Assembly: GCF_040436345.1 (NCBI RefSeq)
Contig: NC_133234.1
Span: 11,531,446-11,595,445 of the forward strand
Reading direction: 5' to 3'
Source of the DNA: Pagrus major
Taxonomy: Eukaryota > Chordata > Actinopteri > Spariformes > Sparidae
DNA: 64,000 nt
Of this stretch, positions 31,573 through 42,777 are shown piece after piece. A program made the position numbers and the translations under genes. Position 1 is the stretch's first letter. Every line of letters starts with the position of its first letter. Under the pieces are notes generated by a model, which was not told the DNA's origin, made no database searches, and saw only the letters and a list, made by a program, of their open reading frames with translations.

Positions 31573-33110
31573 TCAATACAGGATTTGGACCCATTCCTCC
31601 GATGAACCTGCCAAAAAAACAGAATAATAGATTTTAAAAATGACGACAATACCACTGTAAGAATGCACACAGAAATAAAACAACCTCAGGTTTTTATACT
31701 GATACAATCATACCCTGCTTGTGTGGTTTCTCCGAGACATCGAGGGCAGTGGTTGTTGCAGATGGAATCATTCTGTTTAAAGATTCTGTAATACACAGAA
31801 AACATTTTAATGCGACTGTCTTTGCTTTGTAATTTGAATCCTAGCTGTTAAATGTGTGTTAGCAATTTGATATTTTTAATATCAATAAAGCTGCCTTGAT
31901 ATTTTGAGACAAGATTTTCTTGGGTTTTGTGCTTACCGCCACTGGAAATGCTTCTTCCCATCAGACCCACAAACATCTCTCCTTTATTTCCTACAAATGT
32001 GAGAAAGATGCACATGTTTACAAAGTAGCAGATTCATGATTATAATGTTTCCATAAGGTTCTTTAGGTATCAGCAGTCAAATCATTTGAAGTTAACAGGC
32101 ATTTGATGTTTGGAGAGAAGAGCTGCAACAATTAGTCCAAAAACAAAAAAAAGAATCGCTAAATGTTTTGAAATCAAGTGATAGAGTGATATTTCAAGTA
32201 AAAATGTTTTACTAATGTTTTACATTTTTAGTCCCAGCTTCTTAAATATAGGATTTGCTTCTTTCCTTTGTCCTTTATGATAGAAAATGAAGTTTTTAGG
32301 TTTTTGACTGTTGGTCGGACAAAAAAAGGCATAATTTAGATTCTTGGAGCATTTTTCCCAATTTTTTGAGATTTTATAGACTAAACGATTGATCATGAGT
32401 ATAACTGATGAAATCAAGCAGTGATGAAATGAATTGTTAGTTGCAGCTGTATTAGAAAATGTTTGCATTATTATATTATACAGCTTGAAAACATTAAGCT
32501 ACTTACGTCTGTTTACTTGAAAAGGTTTCTTTGTACCTGAGAGGGAAAAAAAACAAAGTTACTAGTGTTTTTCTAATATATCAGTCCATTCATATTCACA
32601 CAGCAGATAAACTTTATAATGAGCCTTAGAAAAACATTTAAAAACACAAAAACACTGTATGTTGTTTTTTTTTATTTAGAGACGGGGTTAGAGGCCACCT
32701 GAGCGTTTCCCCATGAGTCCATAGAAGCGAAGGGCTTTTGCTCTTTTCATCAGACTGACCATCGGGTGGGTGAGAGCTGCCTCCAGTGACTCATCCTGAC
32801 AGGAAAGGTCCATAACACGTTTGATTTTTATCATAGTAAATCAAGAAAAAATGGAAATTAGTACACATTTTTTTACAATATTGAGAATTTCATCCCATTG
32901 CTATCAGTCAAGCAGAGATTTCAGAGCATTTCTGCAATAAAAAGTCAGTTTGTCTGTATTCATGTATAAGAACATGAAATTACTGACGATGCTCACCTGC
33001 CAGTCTTCAGGTAACCCTCTCTCCTCGTCCACAGTAGAGGACAGCGCCTGATAAGTTTGCACCAGCGCACAAACAGTCACAACAGCAAGCTGGATCTTCC
33101 AGTTATCCAT
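31573..33110 (-). CDS. tac4: Preprotachykinin-4 (hemokinin-type), two tachykinin peptides, 133 aa
   Basis: Secreted neuropeptide precursor; the peptides should act on neurokinin G-protein-coupled receptors. Coding exons on the minus strand: 32997-33110, 32699-32795, 32507-32536, 31937-31990, 31714-31785, 31573-31607 (402 nt). The start gives MDNWKIQLAVVTVCALVQTY, a signal peptide. Peptide 1 is A57-M66, AKALRFYGLM, preceded by KR and followed by GKR. Peptide 2 is N82-M91, NKGEMFVGLM, preceded by RR and followed by GRS. Both have the tachykinin end FxGLM plus an amide-donor Gly. Peptide 2 resembles the second tachykinin I recall from fish tac4. The position beside kat7 matches human TAC4. All exons after exon 2 start and end in phase 1 except the last, which carries the stop. 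An upstream in-frame ATG (33155) would hide the signal peptide, and a good acceptor (...GACCCAG) just before the chosen ATG suggests a 5' UTR intron. Confidence 0.9.
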
Positions 33111-33254
33111 TTCTGGGTCACAGAAAAATGCTTTGCTCTTTGTCCCTTCAAACAAAAGTGTAATTTTTTAGCTGAAAAACCTAAAAATTAATTGAAAAAT
33201 GGATATTTGGCAGATGTGCTTCAGTTCTGTCTGCCTCAACTGTACCCAGGGTGC

Positions 33255-33261
33255 ATTTATA
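33255..33261 (-). promoter_or_regulatory. tac4: TATA box of tac4
   Basis: Minus-strand TATAAAT about 145 bp upstream of the tac4 start codon, flanked by GC-rich sequence. It would place transcription start near 33230. Good match and position; no other core element identified. Confidence 0.5.
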
Positions 33262-33789
33262 CCTCTTCACCCCGGGCTGCTAGACCCCTCCTCCCCAAAC
33301 ATGATTACGCACATCTCCATTGCATTTGAAAATACATTGTTTTGGATTACGATATCTTTTTATCTCACATGTTCAGTATTGTGAAGCCATTAAATATTAA
33401 ATAGATGATTAACCAAGATGACGTTTTCAGTGGAAAAATCTATATTTCTTCAGTTTTTCTACAGTTGGAAGGATTATGTCACCCAAACATTTACGAGCAG
33501 TGTTAAATTCTAAGAAGAACCTGTCATGTTCAATAATATTAAAGCTTAAATATTTACATTTAACATGGTCACCTTTCATCTCCATTTTTATTAGACGTCT
33601 GGAGGCTACTGGTCTAAAAATATTCCGTGATGCGCACATGCGTCTTTGATATCACCGGGGGAGAGGGCAGGACATGCAGGCGCGTCTGGTCTTTGTGTGA
33701 TGCTTTGCAAATATAACCATGTGCTTTGAAGGCAGCGCTTTATTGGTTAGTTAGTTGACTTGCTGAATTACTGCTAGTTCTGGATTTAT
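33262..33789. other. tac4: tac4 upstream flank
   Basis: About 0.5 kb of single-copy-looking sequence upstream of the tac4 TATA box, then a MITE. No exon signal seen. It probably includes proximal tac4 control DNA. Confidence 0.4.
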
Positions 33790-34131
33790 TAAAAGGGCAC
33801 TGTGTTGTTTTTGGGAAGACATTTTAATCAGAAGAAAAAAAATCTTCATTGATTGATTTTATTGCTTACACAACCAGAATAAACAAACTGTCGTTGTTTT
33901 CATGACTGAATAAACTGAATAATCAAACTGACCTTAGAGGACAACAAAATGTCATACTGTTTTACTTTGTTTATATGTGGCGGACCCTGCTACCTTTCTA
34001 GCTTCAAACAGTGTTCTGGGGACCTTATTTTCCTCTGAGGAGTTTAAAGAAATAATAAATGTTTCTGAGTTTGTATTATTACCTTATCATTTCTGAATTT
34101 CTTTTTCAAAACGACACAGTGCCGCTTTAAG
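33790..34131 (-). mobile_element. MITE of the AAAGGGGCACTATGT family, copy 2
   Basis: Opposite orientation to copy 1: TTCTAGCTTCAAACAGTGTT and GGCGGACC appear in reverse complement. Ends are AAAAGGGCACTGTGTTG and CACAGTGCCGCTTTAA. It lies about 0.5 kb upstream of the tac4 TATA box. Confidence 0.75.
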
Positions 34132-35063
34132 TGGGGCAAGACAGGTGTGACCTTTAAGGTCATAACGGCTAGATTACATGTGTATATATGGAGCACTGAT
34201 GGTCGGAAGTCAAGCAGACAATGATAAAAGAGCTCATTATTTATGAACGCCTGCGAATAAGTGGTTGAAATTTCAAGTGCAATGAAATATGTATGAAATA
34301 AGTTGCACACCTCAACCTGAAATAGCAAAAAATGTGAATCTTTTTAGTTTCTTGTTTACTCTGTATGTCAGTAGGGCCATTCATTTTCCACCCTCCACCT
34401 TTTCATGATCTTCACTTATTTAGCCATTTAAATGCTCTGTTTTGATAAAAACGTGAGCTCTTCTTCCAACACAGTGGCTATAGAAATTTCTGAAGAGGCA
34501 ATTACTTGACAATCTGTGAGCTGTAAGGACACCCACTCGAAAACAAAGCTGACACACACACACATCCAACGCTTTGATCCGCGCACAGGTGCTTCTAAAA
34601 GCAAGAAAAGCCCGGGACAATTAGGCCTGAAAGGCAATTACACCTGAACAGCCCCCTCGTGTGCGCACAGCTAACTTGGAGTGCTGAATCAAAAGAAATC
34701 AGAGGCACAGCATCTGCATATGAAATGGTTCAGTGACAAAGAGCTCGGCGTAATGACACAACGCTGCATCTCACTGTGACGCAGGGGAGCGGTGTTTGGA
34801 AGGCCATTTCAGGATTTGCACTGCTCTGTGGCTGTTGAGTCTGATGTTAACCTCTGATCCATTTCACCTGCAAACATGTGACTCTTCCAGTGTTTTTCTG
34901 CTGAATTATGAATATTATATGACATTTCAAGTGCTGCTTAACAATTGTAATCATGGGCCATTGTGCCCTCTTTAGAGAGCTCTGATTCCAGTAAGACAAA
35001 TATGTTACTTTGATTGCTCTGAGTCACCCTCTTGCAGTTACATCAGGGGATATGTAATTGTCA
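34132..35063. other. Gene-free, repeat-poor stretch; possible conserved non-coding DNA at 34540-34800
   Basis: No gene. The part at 34540-34800 is compositionally balanced and repeat-free (for example GGAATTACACCTG-like and GACACAACGCTGCATCTCAC sequence), unlike its AT-rich surroundings. Conservation cannot be judged here. Confidence 0.3.
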
Positions 35064-35390
35064 GATTAAAGGATAAGTTCGCCCAACAATGGAAATTCAG
35101 TCATTATCTACTCACCCCCATGCCGATGGAAATTTGGGTGAAGTTTTTTAGTCCACAAAACATTTCTGGAGCTTCACAGCAAAACAGTGTTGCAGCATTC
35201 TCCTAAACAACTGAAGAAGATGGGGACTTGTTTTAAAATGTAAAAAAACAACTGAAAAACAACATAAAGCCCCCTTTTTTAAGCTAAAATCTTCACTGTG
35301 GCTGGTAAGCTAAAAATGTGAGCACGCTCCCTGACTGCACCGGCTTGACCGCCTATAAAGGGTGTGAAAAACTTTTATCCAAATTTTTTT
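35064..35390 (+). mobile_element. Interspersed repeat, AAAGGATAAGTTCGCCCAA family
   Basis: It begins AAAGGATAAGTTCGCCCAAC, then CAGTCATTATCTACTCACCC and CATGCCGATGGAAATTTGGG. This phrasing is a very common teleost interspersed repeat. No coding capacity. The right boundary near 35390 is approximate. Confidence 0.65.
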
Positions 35391-35897
35391 TAAGCAAATC
35401 TGCTTCTTTGGAACTGTTACCTTTTTATTGGGAACTGCTCGTCCATATAAACATCATCTTGTTTTGTTTTTTATTGAGGATTTAGGAGATTTTGAAATCA
35501 ACATGTGTTATTGGTTAACTGAAGAATTGTGTGACAGCAGGGGATGTAAGACTGTTTCTTTGTTCGACTGGGCTGTAATTTCAGATCTTGACTTAATATC
35601 AAAATTAACAAGGGCCTGAATGGTCCAGCTTACTTTTTTATGGTCCAGATTTTACACATTAATTTCAGTTTAATCCACATATGGGGCATTTGTATGCACC
35701 TCATGGTAAAAATCATCTCTACCATCACAGTGCTTTAGTAAACCAGTATATAAGATGGCAGATAGTAAAGAGATGATAGGAAACATGGTGAGGGACTAAC
35801 ATGCAGCAAAGGTCACATAAACTAAGGGCGTTATGGTTGATGGCTCAACCCCTGGGCCACATGTTCAGGGCTCAGCTTCTTAAGGAAGATGCTAGAT

Positions 35898-36001
35898 TAA
35901 AGGTGCAATATGTAAGAATTGGCCACCTGACGAGTTCATACTCCACACATGTCGTTTTATTTGATAAAGAGCAATACTTAATAACTGGAGTTCCACTTTA
36001 A
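35898..36001 (+). mobile_element. MITE fragment, AAAGGTGCAATATGTA family
   Basis: It starts AAAGGTGCAATATGTAAGAA, the inverted end of the elements at 6400-6640 and 37440-37711. About 100 bp remain before unrelated sequence. Confidence 0.5.
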
Positions 36002-36954
36002 TGCAGGTCTCAAAAGGAGAATTTGATTTGTCTGCTTCCTCTTTGTCATGTGTCACTGGTGTCCAGGCATCATTCATGGGTATGGTTCCACTTATTGAGT
36101 TGTTACACTTAGACAACTGTGACTATTGCCTCTGTTATGGAAATACAGCCTGCTGTATTACATTGATCATCATCAGTCAGGGAAATTGTACATGACAGAC
36201 ACAGTCTTCAGTGTCTGTGCTTAATTTCTTTGTGGTCGAAAATAATGAGAAACATCATCATACTATTCATGTGAATAACTGCTTTCATATGGCCTTTTTA
36301 GTGAATGCAACCATGTTGTCACATCACTGCTTTTCTTATAAATAGATTTGAGAACATCTACAGATAAATGACAGAAGGTGGCGCTACAACAAACAACCGG
36401 CCCTAACCGGTCGAGGACGGCTCCTTGTTAAGAGCTGAGGGCCTTAAGCTCCTGTTGACAGACACCGTGTTATCAGATGAGTCAAGCCCCACAGATGCTG
36501 CACTGTGGTGAGCTCAGACTGGAGGCCTGATATCATCACCTTGTAGCCTGACTGAGCGGCTTTAATGCCGACCAGCTATCCCTGTGCTATCTTAACATCT
36601 TAACACTGACAAATGAGTCCATTCATACGACTAAGTGGGCTTTATCGGAGCTGGTCAGTTAAGTAAAGAGAAGAGACAAAGGGTATGTAAATGTGTTGTC
36701 ATGTTAAGTGTTTCACTTAAACATCTTCTCCTGACATGTGTTGAAAAATCCTGTTTTTGAGTGCATAGGGACTTAAATATTGGTTTCCTTGCTCCCTTGA
36801 CATTATAACTTTACTAAGACCACATTATATGGTATTGCAATAATATATATTAGGCATGACATATGTCATATCTTACATTATATTTTTCAGTATGTCAGTA
36901 AATGCTTGTTACTATTTTACTGCAATAACATAAGTAATAACATCAGTAAAAGAT
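36002..36954. other. Gene-free stretch
   Basis: No gene or clear repeat. AT-rich, with GAAGGTGGCGCTACAAC at about 36376 faintly recalling a CTCF core. Short open frames have no recognisable content. Confidence 0.4.
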
Positions 36955-37439
36955 CCCTTTCTCGCCTCCGGCTCATCCAGAACTCTGCTGCCAGAATTTT
37001 GACTCGGGCTGGGCTAGGAAACATGACTTCATGAAACTGATCCTGGCCTCCTTACTCTGGTTACCTGTCGTGTTTAGAATTGATTTTAAAACTTTATTGA
37101 TTACTTAGTTAAGTTTTTTAACAGATCTTCCATTGGTCCGTGTCGCTTTTTGCTCCTTGAGATCCTCAAATGTGTAGACAAAGGTGAGAGAGCCTTCGCA
37201 GTTAAAGGCTCCTAGAATTTTGAATAACATGGCTGAGGAGTTCAGGGCTGCAAACTCAATCTCGTCTTTTTAAATCACTTTTTCACATTTTATTTGCTTT
37301 ATGACACTCTGTTTTATTTTATTTGTGTTCTTGTGTTTAGTTTTTATTGTTTTTTCCTTTTTTCATTTAGTTCAGTAAAACACTTTATAAACTGTGTTTA
37401 AAGAGGTGCTATATGAATACAGTTTATTAATTGTATTAT
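36955..37439 (+). mobile_element. LINE 3' end (L2/Maui-like reverse-transcriptase C-terminus), degenerate
   Basis: Plus-strand conceptual translation starts LIQNSAARILTRAGLG, the phrase typical of the C-terminal region of teleost L2-type LINEs. It continues with frameshifts through TPVLASLHWLPV-like and RAFAVKG-like remnants. The 3' end resembles the usual tail, with GTGCTATATGAATACAGTTT followed by ATTATTATC. Frameshifts and stops show it is dead. Confidence 0.65.
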
Positions 37440-37711
37440 TATCAGCTAGCCGTGCAGCTAGCGCTCCTGTTAGCTAAGCCTGAACTGGGAGCCTGGAGAA
37501 CTGGGGAAGTGTTGGTGTTGTTTATCACCTCTTGAGGTACAAAGTGGCTCGGAGCTAGCTGGTTAGCATACTAGCTTCAGTAGATACCTCTGCAACACAG
37601 AACGTAGACATCTTTGAGGTAACGTCGCTACTCATGTTTCTTCACAGTCTCTCGATAATGTTAGTTCATTTTTGACAGTTTTAAACCAAATTTCTTGCAT
37701 ATTGCACCTTT
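37440..37711 (-). mobile_element. MITE, AAAGGTGCAATATGTA family
   Basis: It ends TTCTTGCATATTGCACCTTT, an inverted family end. Inner phrases such as GTAGACATCTTTGAGGTAAC and AGTTCATTTTTGACAGTTTT are shared with 61340-61515. It abuts the LINE tail. Confidence 0.55.
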
Positions 37712-39574
37712 AATATATTAGAACTCCACATATGGAAAATACATTTCCATTGCATGAGGTTAAGGAGTTCAGTTGCAGTTCATCTTTTGCTGTGAGGGCC
37801 TTAAGATGTTGAATTCAATCAGCAAATGACCTCTGTAAAGATGCTCATGAGCTACTGTGAGACAGGATCCATCTCATCCAGCAGGTGGCTGTATTGTCAC
37901 ACAGATGAAATCACAGCGCCAAAACCTGCAGTGCAACTGCCTCAGAGCCAGAATGGAGATATTTTAACAAGAACTTCAAGGCCTCCTGATTAATTTGTTG
38001 TCTGTATGTGTGGCTGACATGTCCAAACACAAAAGAAGTACTGCCGTGGTCTGGGGAAAATGTGACACAAATTATGATTGCCTTTGATTTTTATGGTTCA
38101 TTTGTGAGTTTTAAGATCAATTTTTAAAAGTGCCAGCATGCAATATTTTTACCACCACAAAGAAATCTGGATATTTGTTGTTGTACACAGTAAACTGGCG
38201 AAGTTCTTGCTGTCTTGAATTAGTGAAAGATGAAAACCATGTTGCTGAAAAGGGCTAGTTTGGCATAAATCAAGAAAATCTAGGGACTTGTAATGACATC
38301 TGCTCAGACCACACAGTACATAACCATAAAAACACTTTTGAAGTCTCTCAGTTGAGTGAAAAAAAGAAGAAGTTTCAAAATTGTCATCACAATAACATCA
38401 CTAGAAAATTATGCTATTTTTCTAATTATTTTAGATCCTCAGCAGAATTTCTGAGCAGACTAAGGCGTGAAACCAAAGTGCTTATATAAGCAAAAATGAT
38501 ACATTTCTTTATGAGATGCTGCAGTGTCTTTAAACAGATCACAATATATTTATTTTTCTATTTACTATATCCCATTCAGTGAGATGACACAAATCGTTTC
38601 ATGTCAAAGTACAACACGCCAGAATAGATCAGACACTGTATGATGAAGACTCCATTCATACAATGGTAGGCGGTGCGACATAAAGTACATGTAACTATAA
38701 ATTATCATAGGAGTTTTAGTGTTAGCCTGGATGCCTCCTAACTCTTGCTCTCCGAGTTGTTTTTCCCGTTTGGTGCCCTGTGGCACTTTAGTGTGGTTTC
38801 TGTACAGAGGCGTACATTCGGCTCTTCAAGGCTCTCTGAGAATGAAATACCACTGTCTGCCTTTGCATGCTCAGACTGGGGGCTTCAGGCTGGTACTGTG
38901 GTGATTCTGTCTCCATGTGTCTAACAGGGTGAGACAGGCCCAGGGTCATGGGATTGGCTGCACTAGTCATGGGCCGAGAGGAGCATCGGAGGTTATTTTG
39001 TGTGTTTATGTCTCCAACACCACAGCAGTGCCGTATCAACGCCGCTGTGAGTGCACTGCACAGAGCGGATGTCATCACTGGTAGATAATAACCCCCACCC
39101 CCACCCCTACCCCCCCACCTGCACACTCAGATGTCGGCAGGTTGCGTAGATGTCTTATCGCGGCGGTCACGCTTTCTTGGAGGTGATGTCAGGTGTCGGA
39201 GGTTCGCTGGAGCTTCCTCAAACACAAGACTTCACTCAAGAGGCCTGTGTCAGAAGCAGCTGATTCTTGGCTTTGATCAAAATCTCTGTGAGGAGTTTGT
39301 GTTTCAGTGTTACCTCATGTCTGACACTTCCAGTCACCAAAACATCATTTCCTACTTCCCTCTGTCTGTGATGGCATCGTTGTCGGTAAGATTTATTATA
39401 TAAGTTATTTCATTGCTGAAACCTGGCATGAGAACTGTGTCATGACCTTTTGCTGTTTGATTGTGGCATCTACAGGACATACCATCATGTAAGTACATTA
39501 CAGGTTATGTAAACTGCTCGCACTATAATTACTTTCGGGTAGTTACGTAATTATTTGTGGTGTTCTTTTGCTCA
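37712..39574. other. Gene-free stretch
   Basis: No gene. Mostly unique-looking sequence; a C-rich (CCCCCACCCCCACCCC) run at about 39090-39118. Nothing else I can support. Confidence 0.4.
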
Positions 39575-40485
39575 CAAGGAGCATACATCAAAGTGTAACA
39601 TATAGATACAAGAAATACTCTTATTTGCTCCCTAATGGAGAGTTATATAGAGCCATGCTAGCTGTTTCCTTGTGCCAGTCTTTGTGCTAAGCTAATTAAC
39701 TAGCTTCATATTTACTAAATGGACATGAGAGTCAAAAAATACATTCGATCTCTTTCCAGAAATCATGACCTTGTGAGCAGCTTCATGTAGGAACTACTTC
39801 TATCGAACCACACCTGCGAATCGTATCACTGCGCAGAAGGCGTGCATCTACTCATGAACAAGGGGCTATAGCTAACTAAGCTAACTAAGCTTACAGCTCA
39901 GCCAAGGAGGACGCCATTAATGTTTACATCTGGTCCTATCACGAGCACGAACCTCCATCTATGTGTAGATGTACATGCTTCATTTTGTGCAGTGATACAA
40001 AAACATTGTTATTTGAGGTTTTCTGTTGCAGTTTCATGTAGGAACTATTTTCTTTCTACCAAAGTACACCCACCATCCGCATCACTGCGCAGGAGGAAAC
40101 TTGCATTTACTCATGGACGAGAGGTTCCTGCTTGTGACAGCGCCAGATGTGAACATAAATGGCCACCTCCTTGGTTGAGCTGTAATGTTAGCTAGCTTAG
40201 TTAGCTTAGTTAGCTAGCCTCAATGAGTAGAAGTTAACTTCCCTCTGTGTGGTGAAGTGGGTGTAGTTCGGTAGAAAGAAAATAGTTCCTACATGAAACT
40301 GCTTGACTAACTGGGTCATGACTTCTGGAAAGAGACATTGCTGTCAATTTTTCCAAATGTATTTTTCTCATGTCTGTGAGTTAAATATGAAGCTACAGCC
40401 TGTAGCTAGCTAACTTGACTCAGCACACAGACTGGCTCAAGGAAACAGTATTTCCCACAATGACACACTTTTCCTTTAAAACAAA
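39575..40485. mobile_element. ~0.9 kb fold-back (long inverted repeat) element
   Basis: The left arm (about 39575-39960) and right arm (about 40115-40485) are imperfect reverse complements over about 300 bp. Examples: TTCATGTAGGAACTA (39785 region) against TAGTTCCTACATGAAA (40282 region), and GCTAACTAAGCTAACTAAGC against AGCTTAGTTAGCTTAGTTAG. Ends are the GCTAAGCTAA-family type, with TTTCCCACAATGACACACTT at right. The loop holds a third, direct partial copy of the left arm at 40027-40115. No coding frame. Confidence 0.75.
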
Positions 40486-40819
40486 GAATGTTTAGTCACT
40501 TCCAGAAACAGAAAGTGCAAGCTAAATGTTTGACTTTGAGCGACACAAGCTGAGTACTATCTAGTTACATTACACTGGAGAGAAGACAGTCATCTGTAGC
40601 CGATATCTCCAAAACTGCAACTCACACCAAAACAATCTAGATGAATGAATAACACAACAGGTAAGAGGAAAAATATGTATTTTTGTTTTTGGGGTGAAGT
40701 GTCTCTTTAAGTTCTCGTCCTCGTCTGTTAAGTGGGCCATCAATATGTCACATCCCTCTCTCTCAGTATGATTATTTGTTGTCCTTTCCCACACTCATTA
40801 CAGTGCACATCTGTTGGTT

Positions 40820-41125
40820 CTTAGGTCAGAACCCACCGGTCCCCAGAGGCCCATGACCGGGCCCTGCTAGTGATGTTCTATTTTGCTGGGCTCTTGTGGC
40901 TTCTTCGACACTCTCAGCCGATGGCAAGGCCCCCATTCGGTGAGATGTGCTTACTTTGTCGAGGAGCCAATCGCCAATTCATTCCCAAAGCCTCAGAGGT
41001 TCAAAAGCCAAGTGCATAATTGCTCCTTAAATCAATCTGCAAATTTCGTGGTATCCTCGCTGCAAACAGTTGGCCTGGAAGCGTTTATTCAAGAGGAACG
41101 GCTGTCCGCGGTATGTATTTAGAGT
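40820..41125. other. Candidate conserved non-coding block
   Basis: Repeat-free, balanced composition, with phrases such as GTGCATAATTGCTCCTTAAA (Oct/homeodomain-like) and GGAGCCAATCGCCAATTCAT. Frames are open for only 60-106 codons, with no family signal. Offered as a candidate enhancer on texture only. Confidence 0.3.
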
Positions 41126-41549
41126 CACACAAAATACTACGGTGTCCTGGAGAAGATTACATTCAAATCAGAGAAGATACGTTCAATTATGGGCCTGTGG
41201 TTTACATACATTTTACATTAAGCCCAGTACAATTCATCCCATTTGTTCAGCCTTTATGGGTGTCATTGTGTTTTTGTGGTTCTGATGGTGGGACGGGCCA
41301 CACAGCTAGAACTGTACATCTGAGAGGTTTCCCCCCGTAGTTTGAGCCTTTTTTCCCTCAATCCCTCTTCATAAACTTCAGTCAGCTGCTGTGAGACATG
41401 AGAGGCAGACAGTGCGGTTGCAGCAGTGTCACTTTAAAAAAAAAAATAGACAGGACTCATCTCCACCTTAATAACAGCTCCTCTCCACACACACACATAC
41501 TTTGATGCCCAGGGCTTCACAAGTCCTGTTTAATACACACCGTCCTGCT

Positions 41550-42157
41550 CGCTGCTTCTCTCTGTGTCTCTCTTTTGAGTTTTCTGTCTCTATCTCCTTC
41601 CTCCTTCCCTCCCTCCTTCTGTCTTTCTCTCTCTGTCTCTTCCCTCCTCCTCCTCCTCCTCCTCCTCCTCCTCTCCCTGCTGTATTTGCAGGCAGCTTTA
41701 GTGCCAGACACCCTGAGGCAGCGGTAGCGCCAGCGAGTCTTCCCACCTCTGTTTTTGTGGTGGGAGATGACATGTCGAAGCTTTGAAGGGCAGGGGAAGG
41801 GAGGGAGAGGGGGAGGGAACGGGAAGGGAGGGAGGGAGCACATCACTCGGCGTGGAGGAAAAAGCAAAGGGACCCAGAGAGAATGTCATGTGGCCTGCAG
41901 TCCGCCCAGATATTCTCTTTCTCTCTCTTTCTTTCTCCGGCTGTCTATGTGGGCAGGCAGGAATGGCGACAGGAAGCAACCCCCCTTCCTCCCCTCCCTC
42001 CCTCCCTCCTTCCTCCCTTCATCCTCTCCTACCCTCCTTCAGCTCTTCACTCACTCAGTCACTCACTCCTCATGTCCCCCCCCCTGCTCCATCGCCCCTC
42101 TTTTCCTCTTCCCCACCTTCCATCCCTCTGCTCATGCTTCTTCTTCTTCTTCTTCTT

Positions 42158-42188
<31 letters not shown>

Positions 42189-42240
42189 GTCTTTTCTCCC
42201 CCACTTCTTCTCTCCCCCAGTTTGTCCGTCTCCCCAACCC
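41550..42240. repeat. Polypyrimidine/polypurine block with (TCC)n, (GGGA)n and (TTC)n
   Basis: Plus-strand pyrimidine-rich DNA with (TCC)10 at 41645-41673 switches to purine-rich GGGAGGGAGAGGGGGAGGGA at 41788-41840. It returns to CCCTCCCTCC at 41978-42045 and (TTC)n at 42137-42187. Long open frames over it are composition artefacts. Confidence 0.85.
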
Positions 42241-42456
42241 ACCCACAGGCGTGCCTGTGCATCATAACTCACCCGGTGTTGAAGTTTGTTGAGGTGTGTT
42301 CAGGTGTATACCGTGAGTGAGTCGCAGACAAAACATGTTTGAGATCCTCAGGCATAACTCATCCTCTCGTCCGTGGAAGGGAAGCAGCAGCAGTACTTTT
42401 CCAAAAATATAGGTTGCATTTACTTATCATGACATAAAAGTCTCTTACTAACAGAC

Positions 42457-42777
42457 TTAAAGGGGCACTATGTGGTTTTGGGGGAGAAATTTAAATATTT
42501 ACAATATTAATGAAGTTATAATAAAAACTGAATATAGCTGAGTTAACAAGCTGTTCTCAGAGGAAAATAAGAACACTGTTTGAAGCTAGAAAGGTGGCAG
42601 GGTCCGCCACATATAAACAAAGTAAAACAGTATGAAAGTGTGTTGTCCTTTACAGTCAGTTTGTTTATTCAGTCATGAAAACAAAGAGAGTTTGTTTATT
42701 AAAAAAATCAGTGCATGAAGATCTTTCTCTCTTCTGATTAAAATTTCTTCCCCAAAACTACATAGTGCACCTTTAAA
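42457..42777 (+). mobile_element. MITE of the AAAGGGGCACTATGT family, copy 3 (best ends)
   Basis: The most complete copy: the left end AAAGGGGCACTATGTGGTTT and right end AAAACTACATAGTGCACCTTT form clear inverted repeats. About 320 bp, no coding capacity. Confidence 0.8.

Noticed and set aside
33108-33155. Upstream in-frame ATG for tac4 adding 15 residues
   Set aside because: It would bury the signal peptide; a splice acceptor-like sequence lies just before the chosen ATG.
41468-42320. Overlapping Pro/Ser/Arg/Leu-rich frames of 93-169 codons
   Set aside because: They cover the (TCC)n, (GGGA)n and (TTC)n block on both strands; composition artefacts without domains or splice context.
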